This document shows positions 12,301-24,300 of a stretch of 64,000 nt of DNA, piece by piece. Position numbers and translations under genes: made by a program. The DNA is taken from positions 1,805,368 through 1,869,367 of the forward strand of contig NW_019091370.1 of NCBI RefSeq assembly GCF_001949145.1, read 5' to 3'. This DNA is from Acanthaster planci (Eukaryota; Echinodermata; Asteroidea; Valvatida; Acanthasteridae). How positions within the stretch are numbered: the stretch's first letter is position 1; each line of letters begins with the position of its first letter. The notes beneath the pieces were generated by a model that did not search any database, had not been told where the DNA came from, and was given only the letters and a program-made list of their open reading frames with translations.

Positions 12301-15300
12301 ATGTTGGGCGACATCGCTAACATCAGCTTCAGCACGTGGATTCCCCGTTTACGCCCGTTACCCGGTCGTCCTGCCATGACCTGCAGAGACACAAAAAGTC
12401 CAACCCATGCGAGTTTAATCAAACTCGATTTAACAGAAATAAAAACCTACCTCTTTATTTATAGGTTGTATAAAGTTTCACCGTTTTCCCTGCTTTTGGC
12501 TTTTTACAAATTTAGTTATTGTTTTGTATTCAATTTTTGGCCACAGGTGACAGACCATCTCAACATCTCCTTCCTGACTGATGGAAAGTTTTGGCACTTT
12601 GCCAGAAATTTTGTTTACTTACACGCCAAAAAGTCTTTTCCATATTGAATGTGTAAAATATATATTTGTGTAAAGTACGAATCAGGTTTTTGAGGCTGTG
12701 TGGGTTTAAGACGCATTCCACGTGGATCCAGGAGTAAATACAAGCTTGTTGGTCAGGGGTAACAATACACTATGCTGACCAGTTCTAGGGCTGTGCCGAG
12801 TATTACCGAATATTTGATCGATTGTTGAATATTCCAAAATTATTTTTCGAATTTGAATATTCGAATGCAAAAGTCATGAAAGGATGGGAAAATTTTCTTT
12901 TGCTTTAAATGAGAAAATTGCACTATTGAGGCTTGTTTCAAGCAGATTCAAATGAAAAGCATCAGAAATCTTACAACAATTTAAAAAGTAAATTATTCAT
13001 TAAACAATTTAAAAGAATAGAAATTTTCAATAGGGCAAGAAGTCTTGTTCATCTATTCAATCTTCCTAAATTGTGGCTGGAGATACTCCTAGATGTGAGA
13101 AGCTATTATATTGGTCATAATGTACAATTGTGTGTGTTATTGCAACTGATTTTGTATATGGCTTGTCCATCAACAATCTGGCGGACGGTACCACCGAATA
13201 TTCGGATATTCGATCAAATTGAAGGTCGAATATTCGAATAGTGAATTATTGGAATGGACTCAGCCTTAACCAGTTCCCAATTAAATGCACTACAGGAGTG
13301 CAGATGCCATTTGTGTTATAAAACTGCTCACCATTAGCCTGGCCATGAGAATGTTCGGTTTGGGCAGGCTGCTCAGCTCCTCGTAGAGAAGGCGGTAGTC
13401 GTCTGCCTCCTCATCACGCTTCTTGGCGCCGATGAATGCTAGGCTCTGGCATAGGGTTCCCATGGCGTCGGTGTGCTGCGGCTGAACGATGAACTCCAGC
13501 AGGAAGGGCCACAGGACCTGAGCGACAAAGATGTTTGTTTGGTCCGACTTGGACTGTTTTTACTTGAGGCTTTGAAAAGAGGTCCGCTTTAACGTTTTAT
13601 CAGATCAACCACCGATCAATGTTGCTTGGAAAGTGGTAACCAGGCTATAGTTTGCAGACAGATGGCTGAGGAAATTTGACCGGTGGTCACCAAAAGGTGA
13701 TCACTCGGACTTGCCCTAAAATTGTCAAGTCAGGGTGCTTTATGGCAGATTTTTACTTCATTCAAACTTTTACAAAATACAACATAAAAGTTTTTGTTCG
13801 TGTATATACTGCCCTCTAGTGATGAGAACATTAATTAACTGTAAAGTGAAGGTAATCAGGTGCCAATTAACACATTTTCTGCACATTCTGTTGACACTGG
13901 TTCCATAAAATGAGACCAGTTTAGATCCTCAGAGTGGCTCAAAGCAAGCGGCAACTTATAGCATATTTACCAGTAATAAAACCGTTGACAAAAAAAGCAC
14001 TGAATTTGGTTTACTACCCAAAACCCTGACAGTACTGACTTCTCCGAAAGGCTGGGGAAATGCCATGGTCAGCAATGTGCAGACAGAATTTTTGACTTAC
14101 AGATTCCATGTCAACGACGGTGGTTGTGATGAGATTCATGACGTTGTCGCACATGCCGCGCAGGGCGGCATTGGTGACCTGGTCCGGATCGGCCTTCTCC
14201 TTCTTGCTCTGCAGGGTCAGAGAGACGACAGAAGACAGACACACAGTTGTGCATTGTTACAGATACAGGAAACAAAGTCTCGTGAGATCTGCCGTACAAA
14301 TCAGCTATTCCGCTCAATTTGCAGATTTTGTGCGTAGTAACTGACTTTACGGAACTGAGCACTGTTCCGCTAACTTTGCAGTTTTGTGCGTAGTAACTGA
14401 CTTCACGGAACTGAGCACTGTTCCACTCAATTTGCAGATTTTATGCGTAGTAAATGACTTTACTGGAACTGAGCACTGCTTCATCGAGACTCTTTGGTCT
14501 ACATGAAGTGGACACCTATAAGTTCCCCCTCTCATCAATAATTCATACCCATTGCCTTCACATGCATTGAACCCTCCCACATCTTAAAAACCAGAACCTG
14601 AGACTTTGGTCCTGAATCCACAATGCTGCTCATACCGTCTGCTGGATGTCGTTGAGCTGGAGGGCGCACTGCTTGACGACAAACTCAATCATGAAGTTTC
14701 CGCCCTCCAATTCAAGGTAACCGTGGTGGGCCATGGCGATGACAACTTGAGCAAATATCTTCTTTACCTGTTGACACAAAATGTTTTATAAAATCCACAG
14801 GCATAACACTGGGACGTTGGCAAAAACAGAGGACACGTTTCAATCACGGTTCTCGAGGAAATCTGAAAACCAAATTTCGTGACTTTTCCTGGACTTTCCA
14901 GGACGAAACTGTAATAATTTCCATGACATTAAATGCCAGATTGCAACTACCATGGACTTATGAGGACACTTATCATTATTCCGTAATCACATCCAAAGGA
15001 GGCCACCCAAAGAAACCCTCCATAATCCCGATCTCCATAACTTTTCCTATGACAACAGCAGTCGAGACACCCCCTGTTTTCGCAATTTTTTCCACGACTG
15101 TCCAAGACAATTTTTCCCCAAAAGTTTTCAAGATTTTCAATGACCGTGGGAACCCAGTCAATGCACAGAAGTTTGTATAGAAATATTTGCTCAATTTGTA
15201 ATGGCATACACAGGATTCTGACCAAGACGAAGCTGTTCCAAGGAAAACTTCCGTACCTAAAATCTAAATCATTTTAATATTACATATTATTGGATAAAAC

Positions 15301-18300
15301 TAATAGATAATCATCTTTTTAACGACAACCCTCAGCATTTTTAGAGTAAGCCTTATTGCTCATACCGCATGAGTGATTTCGCACAATGGTAGAAAGGCAT
15401 TGTGGGAAGGAAAAAGGAGCAAACACTGCCCTCTTTTTCCTTCCCACAATGCCTTTCTTCCATTGTGCAACATCACCCATGCTGTATTAGCAATAAGGAT
15501 TTACTGTTCCTTCATAAAAAGTTTTGGAATGTTCACACACCTTGTTGCTCTGATCGGCCAACACTATTTTCAGCCCGGACAGCACGAGAGATTTTTTGTT
15601 TTCCATGTGAGGCCCTGCAAAGGAAAATAAAAAATTGACCATTATTAGAAGCAAAAGATAACAAACATCCTAACAGATTCAAGCTTTCATCACTTGCTTA
15701 TGTGTAATATTGCCTAGCTCTAAAATATCGGCTCATTTCTCCTGACGTGAAAAATATTTCATGATAATAAAAATGTCGGGGCATTTATAAGATGTCCAGT
15801 ATCTTGCCATTTAACGGTAACAATGTATTATCATTATCCAAGCTCGCAATATCTGAACATTCCATAGACCATCTCAGCTCCCTGGGGAGTATAAAAGGCC
15901 AAGGTTGCCATGTCAGACACAAACNNNNNNNNNNNNNNNNNNNNNNNNNNNNNNNNNNNNNNNNNNNNNNNNNNNNNNNNNNNNNNNNNNNNNNNNNNNN
16001 NNNNNNNNNNNNNNNNNNNNNNNNNNNNNNNNNNNNNNNNNNNNNNNNNNNNNNNNNNNNNNCGTCTCATACCTTGCTGCATATGCAAAAAGCTAAATTC
16101 AATAACCACATCTGTCCCCATAGGTACCCATTTACTCCTAGGTGAAGAGACACACATAGAGTAAAGTGACCTGCCTAAGGTCACAACATGAAACCACCTG
16201 CCGAGATTTAAACCCCGAAGCCTACGAATAGAAGTTACAAACCCTAACCACATGTTATTCCCTTTGGTTGGAAAAATCTACGGTTACTGATTTTCCACAA
16301 ACGCAGGGTCTGTTATCCCCTGTGGGAATATCTTCATCAGTTTATAAAAAACTCTCACAGGTTTCACACAATTGAAAAGATGGGCATCGTCTCTGCTGCT
16401 CCGGATGGGACTTAAATGTCTTAATAGGTTTGAGTACGAAGACTCTTCCACTGGTTTTCTGCACAGTGCAGGATTTGTTAGGATTTAGGAAAGTTCTCAG
16501 CCAAATCTGGCTTGGGAATCAAGATAAAGAGACAGGGGTGCCAGCCAGGTTCTCGTCAAGAGTCCAAAGATAAGGAGCATAAATATAAACTTTATCATGT
16601 CCTGAAATTTGTCGATAATTTTAGATAAAAAAAGAAGCCAGAACTCTGGCTTTTGCAATGAAAACTCGCATGCATGAAGGGAACTGCGTCAACCTGGAAA
16701 GGAAAGTAATTTTACATCCCGAGTACGCCAATGAGAAGCCCTTGAAGTTTTTGAACCATTGTCCATTTTTCTTTTCTTCTTTTTTTTTCATCCATACCAG
16801 CGGAATTGATGAGTTGCTTGAAGACGGCCAGAGTGCCGATGCGGACCTTCTCGTTGCCTTCGAGTTTTTGCAGCAGATAGGCCACCACCCGGTCGGAGAA
16901 GGAACGGGCCACGATGGCGAAGCAACGGAGTAGCTCGTTGTGATTCTTCATGGTCAAGGGGTGGTTGAAATCCGGTGGGACGCACACCTTCCAAAGGATC
17001 AATTTGGGAGAGTTAATTGTAAAAATATTCCATCTGCATACACTCTCAATAGCTTTTAACAATCTATAACCTTTAAAGATTTGTGAACAGTAATCCCTTA
17101 AGGAAGAAACTTACACACTGTTTGGTGAAAATGTGAAATGCTTAGATTGACCGAGCTAGGTAGCTACAAATTAATCGGAATAATAACCTGAATTTACGAC
17201 AAAAGACATCCTCTTTTAAAAGACTGTCAATTCAATTTTGTTCAATTTTCATATTCCTTAAAAAATCGTTTTTAGCAGACCAAACACGGTCATGTACTGA
17301 AGCCAATTCTGCCCCGTGTTCAGGTTTGGCTTATGGGCTTGAGCCAAACTCCATCTCTTGGTCAAAACAACTGACGTTTTTAACTCTGAACCAAATTACT
17401 TTTGCAACCACCTGTTATACCTTAAATTCTCTAAAGGTGGAGTGAGTGGGTCCCACTTTGTGGGGCCAGAGGGAGAGGACGACGGTTGTTGATGTTATCT
17501 TTCATAGCTGGGCATGCACAGCGTTTAGTGTTGCATTTTTAGTAGTGGTCTCGGAGGACGGAGGGAAGGGAGATGTGTCAGAGGTGGTGCCAGTTCAGCA
17601 TTGCCCCGGGGAGGCATATCTTTGTTTTCTCACCTGGGCATGAAGTGTGTTCAGTATGATCTCCAACTGTGCTTCCAGCATGGTGCTTCCGTCGGCAACG
17701 GCTGATTCTAGAATCATACACAATCCCTGTCGGGAAATAAAAGACCCCACTTTAATTGTACACGCACTTCATCCATGTCACTTTCAACATCGGTAGGGTT
17801 TGTGAGTACGATCATTCTTGGCTAGTGATCTACACTGAACAAGAATCAACTATTTCGATTGTTTAGTTTAATTCTCAAAATGAAACGTTCTAAGGAGCAA
17901 TGCCTGCCTCGGCAACATTATGATAGATACACAGCGTCGGACCTAAAACTTGAATTCTTGATATCGGTACAGTTTACACCATGACTTACAATCATTCCAC
18001 TTCCTTAGATGTTTGAAAAAAGTTTTAAAAATCAAAACACTGACGCATAACAGGCATCAAAATATCATCAGAATATTTGGACTGTTCCACTAACTTAGAC
18101 TGCCTGTTTAATTTCAGAAACTTTGCGTATGACAAAAGTCAAAACACCGAGTAATGACAGGCATCAAAGTGCCGTAGCACTGTTCAAGTAAAGAGGCAAC
18201 TGCAAGAACCTGTGTGACGAAGAAGGGCTCCGGATGTTTCTTGTACAAGTTGAGGACGGACGGAATCAGCTTGGGAACCTGCTCCTCCAAGCGTTCCTGG

Positions 18301-21300
18301 AGGATTATCTTGGACATGTGGCCCAGCGCTTCCACGACCATCAAACGCAGCTGCGAGACGAGCAGAACAATCACACTCATGGGTTTTTGTCAGATTCGTT
18401 CCAATGCAAATCAATGCTGCTCAGTGGATGATTCAATGCATGAGGAAAGAGTTACTTGGCAGTGTAGTCAGATTCAAATGGAGTTTTACAAGTTTTATCT
18501 GTTTTGATGAACACCTTTTTCGGGGTAAGGACCCCTTAAAAAAAGTAGTTTGTCTCCGATCAAATTGATGTTTTGAAACTGATGCCGTGACACGGCTTTT
18601 TTTCCCCCCTTCCAGGGATGCACTATACGGACAATGGCAGACACGTTATCGAGTTGTGGGACTAGACCAGCTTCATTATGATTATACGCTGACAACAAAT
18701 AACTTTGTATCCATGGTCTGCTATCATTGTTCAACATCGATCTCGTTGGGATCTATTGCCCTGAGTAAAAGATGGAGCTGCCCACAAAAATGTTGAGGCA
18801 GTGTGCCAATAGAGGGCGCTGGTCAAGCTCTCGCACAGAAAAAAAAAAAGACTGACGCGAGCATGCTTCAAATCAACGCACGCACTGACTAGAGAAGAAA
18901 GACTTTTTGGGGGGGCCTAACATGCTATTATATGTAAGCCTGATCACGCAAAATGAGTCTTTAACGCCATTTCGCCCGGTAATTTTGTCTCGGTTTGCAG
19001 CGGAAAGAGCAACCTGGGATTTGGTTTGATGTCTCATTCAGTACAGCGTCCTGAAATGAGCGTTATAAAGGTGAAAAGTGTCGAGGGCTCCTATCGATTC
19101 ATCTGGTGTCAGATTTCTTTCCCAGGCCATCGGCTCAAACGTGGCCCTGGCGACTTGCAACTCGTTTAGTTGGGCTGGGTCAACACGGGCTCCCACCTTG
19201 GCTTCCTTGGACTGTTGCCAGGCATTGAAGATGTGGTCGAATGCGGTGAAGATCTGGGTGGAGTAGGTGGTCTTGGTGATGGTGGGGTCGGGGGCGCTGT
19301 CGATGTTGGCCACGTAGTCCTCAATGCTCTCGCTGAAACGAGCCAAGTGCTGTGAAACGAAGACCAATGGGAATGGAGCTACTTTAGGGCGACTCTTCCC
19401 AAAAGGACAGGGGCTGGCTCACCAGGGCATGGGGACACTTTCAAAAGAGGACAGCTGGTTTCAGCGGCTGATTTTGTAAATTCGAAACGAGCCAGTTTAG
19501 TTGTCAGAAGTAGATCCTATAATCAGTTTAGAAACTGCACAATCTTCGATTGTTTCTATCTTGGTTCTTGTCACTTTGCCCTTTCTGAACTATTTATTTG
19601 GATTATCATGTGCAAGTCACATGCCACTGTGTTGTAGCCCGATCACGAATTATTATGCACGCAGACCAGTCTCACAGTATCCCGTTTTCTGGACCTAATG
19701 ACCAGGCTAAACCAGATCCCAACTTACCGTGCACACAGACCCACTTCATGTTGTCCTGTTTGGCCATGCCCAGCATGGGTAGCAGGGTTCCCAGGGTAGC
19801 CGTAAGAAATGGCACAAATCCAAAACCTGTCGGTAGGAAAACAGCCGTTCAGTGTTGTGCGTGAGTCCATCGCAACTTACAAGCCTGTTACAAGTTCCCT
19901 TCAAAGGTACAGTCACAAGTCCTTTGAAGAGACTGGTCATAGGCGACACGGTGAACAGTGACAAACGAATATTCTTGTGACAGTCCATTTGAATAGCCTG
20001 TGAATTGGCTTAAGATTGGACGACTTGAGATGGACTTGAGATGGACTTGCAGGAGCTTGTAAGGACTCGACTACATGTACAACACTATACAATGGCCAGC
20101 GACAAAAAAACCCAAACCAAATATGATGCAGCTACAAAAAGAAAGCCTATAAAGATACACAGTGGTTGACATGGAGCCTCTGGATGTCACGTGGCCAAAA
20201 TAGCCAGGATTTGCAACTACCGATCACAGGGTTGGGGGTTCGGAACCTATAGCTGCATACGTGTTGTGACCTTGGGTGAGCCACTCCACCCTAACTTGCC
20301 TCTCCCCACTTATGAGCATAAATCGGTATGTGCGAGGACGGCGACGGGTTGCTGTGTTTGATTGGCCATTTTCACCTAGCATGGTGGCATTCAAACAGCA
20401 CACTCCCCAGGGAGAGGAAATGGCTTTTGGATTGTGTATACACATAGGCCGACGAGCAGGGATATCATAATATTAACATTTTACACTAACAATCTGTTGG
20501 TAATGAAATGAACACGATGTGTTGTCCCCCAAGTCAAAAATTGTCTGAAGCAAACTTGCAGCAGTCTTTTTAAATCTTCCAATATTCTTCAAAATTTCCA
20601 AGGGAAGCTAACTACTGGTACGTTTTTCCCAGGCTTGAATTTCCAGGGGGCATCGTGCCCCGTGCTAATGAACAGGACGTGTAGCTGGGCATAAAAACTA
20701 CAGCCCCACCAAAATCTGAAAAAAAGAAATCCTCTGAGACCTCCTGATAGACTTTGCAGGGTCTAGGAGGGTTGAAGTTCAAACTCTGACAGCGGCTGGC
20801 GCCAGGAAGGACAAAAAATTGGCCTCAAGTTACTCTGGTAAAAACTGAAAAATTGACAGGAGTGCCATTAAATTGATACTTCTAAGCAATTTTATAAGCA
20901 TTGTCTGATTTGCCCCCCAAAATAAATAAATATAAATTTAAATATTAAAAAAACTGCAATTAAAGTATAAAAGAACTGTAAACAACAAAGGAGGAAAAAA
21001 CAGCACTGGAAAGTGAAACTCCATGAAGCGACAAAAACCTGTTTCACTTTTTCAAGTTATTTAGTTGACGTACACTCCACCTGTACAACACAGCCAGAAA
21101 TGCAACAGGAATTCACAAAACAGTCAGATGACCTATGCAAGTTTATCGAATGCTTTGTTACAGAAATGCTTTCTACAACAGATGCGGAAATGAAATCAAT
21201 CACCCCAGACGAGAAACTACTAAATGGTTTTTGGTGTGTCATGTACAATAAATGACTAGCATGCATTTATTTTCTCTGAGGAATTCAACACTGATCATTA

Positions 21301-24300
21301 GCAAATTATTTTAAGAACAGTAATTAACACTCATCGGCAGTCATATTATTTTCTTCATTAAAATATGAAACTATACATAGCTTATACGTGCACTTACATG
21401 TAAATGGTTGGCCTGTTCATCAATTCTAATGTTACAAACAGTTCTATATTTGATCGGCATGCCGATATTTAATTACCAAATAATCCCCAATGATTTATAG
21501 CCAGCTGCAGGGACAAACATGTCGATGATAGATGACTATGCAATTTATATGATACGATTTGACCCACAAAAACATACTAGTTGGCTATTTCTGTCAAATT
21601 CAAGCTTCTAGAAATTTGTCACTTTTGGTGGCCAAAATATGCCCCAGGGCCAAAGAAAATACATCATTAACTTGTTTTGCCATGTGCACAATCAAATTTC
21701 CAAGTGAATGTGTACAAAACATTTTCAACTGGATACACATAACCAAATTTTCAACTAAATGCACACAACCAAGTTTGCGACTGAATGAGCACAGCCAAAA
21801 TTGCAACTGTATGAGCACAGCCAAATTTGCGACTGAATGAGCACAGCCAAAATTGCAACTGTATGAGCACAGCCAAAATTGCAACTGACTGAGCACAGCC
21901 AAAATTGCAACTGACTGAGCACAGCCAAAATTGCAACTGTATGAGCACAGCCAAATTTGCGACTGAATGAGCACAGTCAAATTTGCGACTGAATGAGCAC
22001 AGCCAAATTTGCAACTGTATGCGCACAAACCTAATAGCATTTTAGCAGCATACCAGATGGCTACAGAACGGAGACAGCACTACAATGTTTGTTACCAACG
22101 GTGTAAACTCACTATTTGCCGTGGCTAGGTTCGCCATTGTCTGGATGACGAAGAAATGCGGCAGCGTCCCCGGCTGGAATTTGCGGACCAGTTCCTCCAT
22201 CACCTCGTTGCAGTACTTGTGACCGAGAGCCACCAGGACGCCGCTGGCTGCGGTCTGCCACTCCGGCTGCACATCCTGAAGTAAAACAAGAAACAGAAAA
22301 CTTTGGTTGATGCCAGATTCCGACCCAACATGAACAACTTCAGGTGCTCCTTGAAGCTCTTTTTAAAACCCTGTTCCTTTCCAAATGTTCCATTTCAGAC
22401 ACATCTGTCCTTGGTGAGAGCATGCACGTTCTATCCAGAACAGTATGCTTATTCATGTGAGTGAAGCACAAAGCCAAATCTATCCCTTGGGAAAAGCTGG
22501 TCCCTTCAGGAACATGCAGTGCTCCGAGCGAAATCATTTCAAGTTACCCAGATGATACCCAAAAGCTGATTATTAATTTCCGTGAGAAACAAAGGAATCT
22601 CTCAAATACCGGTCCAAAATGTCCACCGTTAATCTTTCCTGGTTTTTTTGTTTTCATGACCCACCACCAAGATGAGCAAACTGACGTTTGCCTAAGTGGT
22701 GTTACGCGACAGTCCATTGTTTGCATGCATGGAATGAAAACCTATGCCATCGTTAGCTTAGAGTGTCTCAGAACTGAACAGTTATGTTACACTGGTTGCC
22801 GGTTCTTTCCGTAACTGTGCCAATTTCTTGCGGAAGCACATCTTATCCTGAAAATGTGATTGTACACAAACAGAAACAAACAATTTCTGTCATTTTTCCC
22901 CTTTATGGCACGAGCCCTCTTCCCAAAAAAAGCCCCTTTCAAAATGTTTCCTCCTCTGAATATTGACAGCTTTTATTTGGCCAAAATATGTACGATGTTC
23001 CATCTACCTAATCCGTGCGTCCAAATGCCCACAGCTTGAAACTGAACAAACTCAAACAAGGTAATATATGAGACTCATGGGCCCTATCTTCAAGCTGCAA
23101 GTCGGCGTACCTTGGACGCGGTCAGCTCGTCCGAGGCCAGTTTGACCAGGTCCGGGATCAGCGGCTCCGGAACTCTGTCCAGCGTCTCCTTCAAGATGCG
23201 CTCCATAGTCTGCAGGACGACCACCCGATGGTCCTTCTGGAGCTAGGTGGGGTTTCAGGGAGAGCGTGATGCAAAACGGGGGGAAGGGGTGAGATTGGGA
23301 CAAGAAGAGAAATTCACAGAGGGCGTCTTCAAAACCCTGTTCTCGTGTTGGATGAACATGAGAATAGGGTGCCGAATGACGAGAATCAACACCCAAACAT
23401 TTGTTTGCTAACAGGATTCTCACCCTTCCCCACTTACTGGGAAGTGGAAGTAGAACATCAGGAACAAAGATGGCGGACATGGGCACATACCGCAAATTAA
23501 CGTTAATTTTGTTGCACAGAAAGCCCTCACAATGGGGAAAACACTACCAAATGCTCATATACATGGAAGCATGTGGCCAAGTGGTTGGGGTCTGTGGTTT
23601 CCAATCATAGGGTTGGAGGTTCGAATCCAGCTGCGGGCAGTATGCTGTGGCCCTTGGCAAGCCACTTCACCCCTGCTTGCCTCCCTCCACCCAGGGGTAT
23701 AAATGGGTACCAGCGTTAGCTGGGGAAGCAACCTGCGATGGACGGGCATCCCATCCAGGGGGGAATAGAAATATTCTCAATCGTTTCATGGCTAGGAAAC
23801 CGGAGATAAACACCGGCCTGATGAGCCAAAGTGGCTCCGACCAGACTTGCTTATACACATAAGCTGAAGGAGAGAATTTACCTCGACTATTTTCCATGGA
23901 TATTTTGGGATTCAATTTATGGTACAATCATAAATATCACGCCACCTTTTCATTTAGTGTTAAAATGGCGACTGCCATCTTCCAGTTTAGCACAGATGCG
24001 CTCCATTTGCACTTCGGCATTTGTAATAAAAAACCCAAGAACACTGTTTGGGAGTCCCAGCAGAGTGGGGTTTGGAATACGCCCAAAGTATTCGGAAAGA
24101 GGGGTTGAAACAGTGACAAGAAAGTAGTGCGACTTTCTTGAGGCTTTTAATATCTCAACAGAACACATGATCTCTCAGAAATGGCTCTGATTATGCGAAT
24201 CTTGTATTTGGGGTTTTTGTTTGTTTGGGGGAGGGTGAACAAAGAAGTAAAAACGTTGCAATACACGAACAACCCAAGTGCTAAGAAATAGAGCATTTTC

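Larger units (their letters stand above)
19827..22112 (-). other. MROH1: MROH1 intron 4 (2.3 kb)
   Basis: Contains the dispersed repeat copy 2, SINE copy 2 and the 26-bp minisatellite. A plus-strand open frame at 21013-21255 (80 codons) has no recognisable similarity. The rest is AT-rich and unremarkable. Confidence 0.65.

Noticed and set aside
21013-21255. Plus-strand 80-codon open frame inside MROH1 intron 4
   Set aside because: No recognisable family, no splice or promoter context, and similar lengths arise by chance in AT-rich introns.
21733-22030. CRISPR-like array
   Set aside because: The repeats are contiguous with no unique spacers, and the genome is clearly eukaryotic; it is a minisatellite.
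23574-23660. Functional tRNA-Ser/Leu gene
   Set aside because: Box A and B look good, but the acceptor stem does not pair and the sequence continues into a repeated SINE body.
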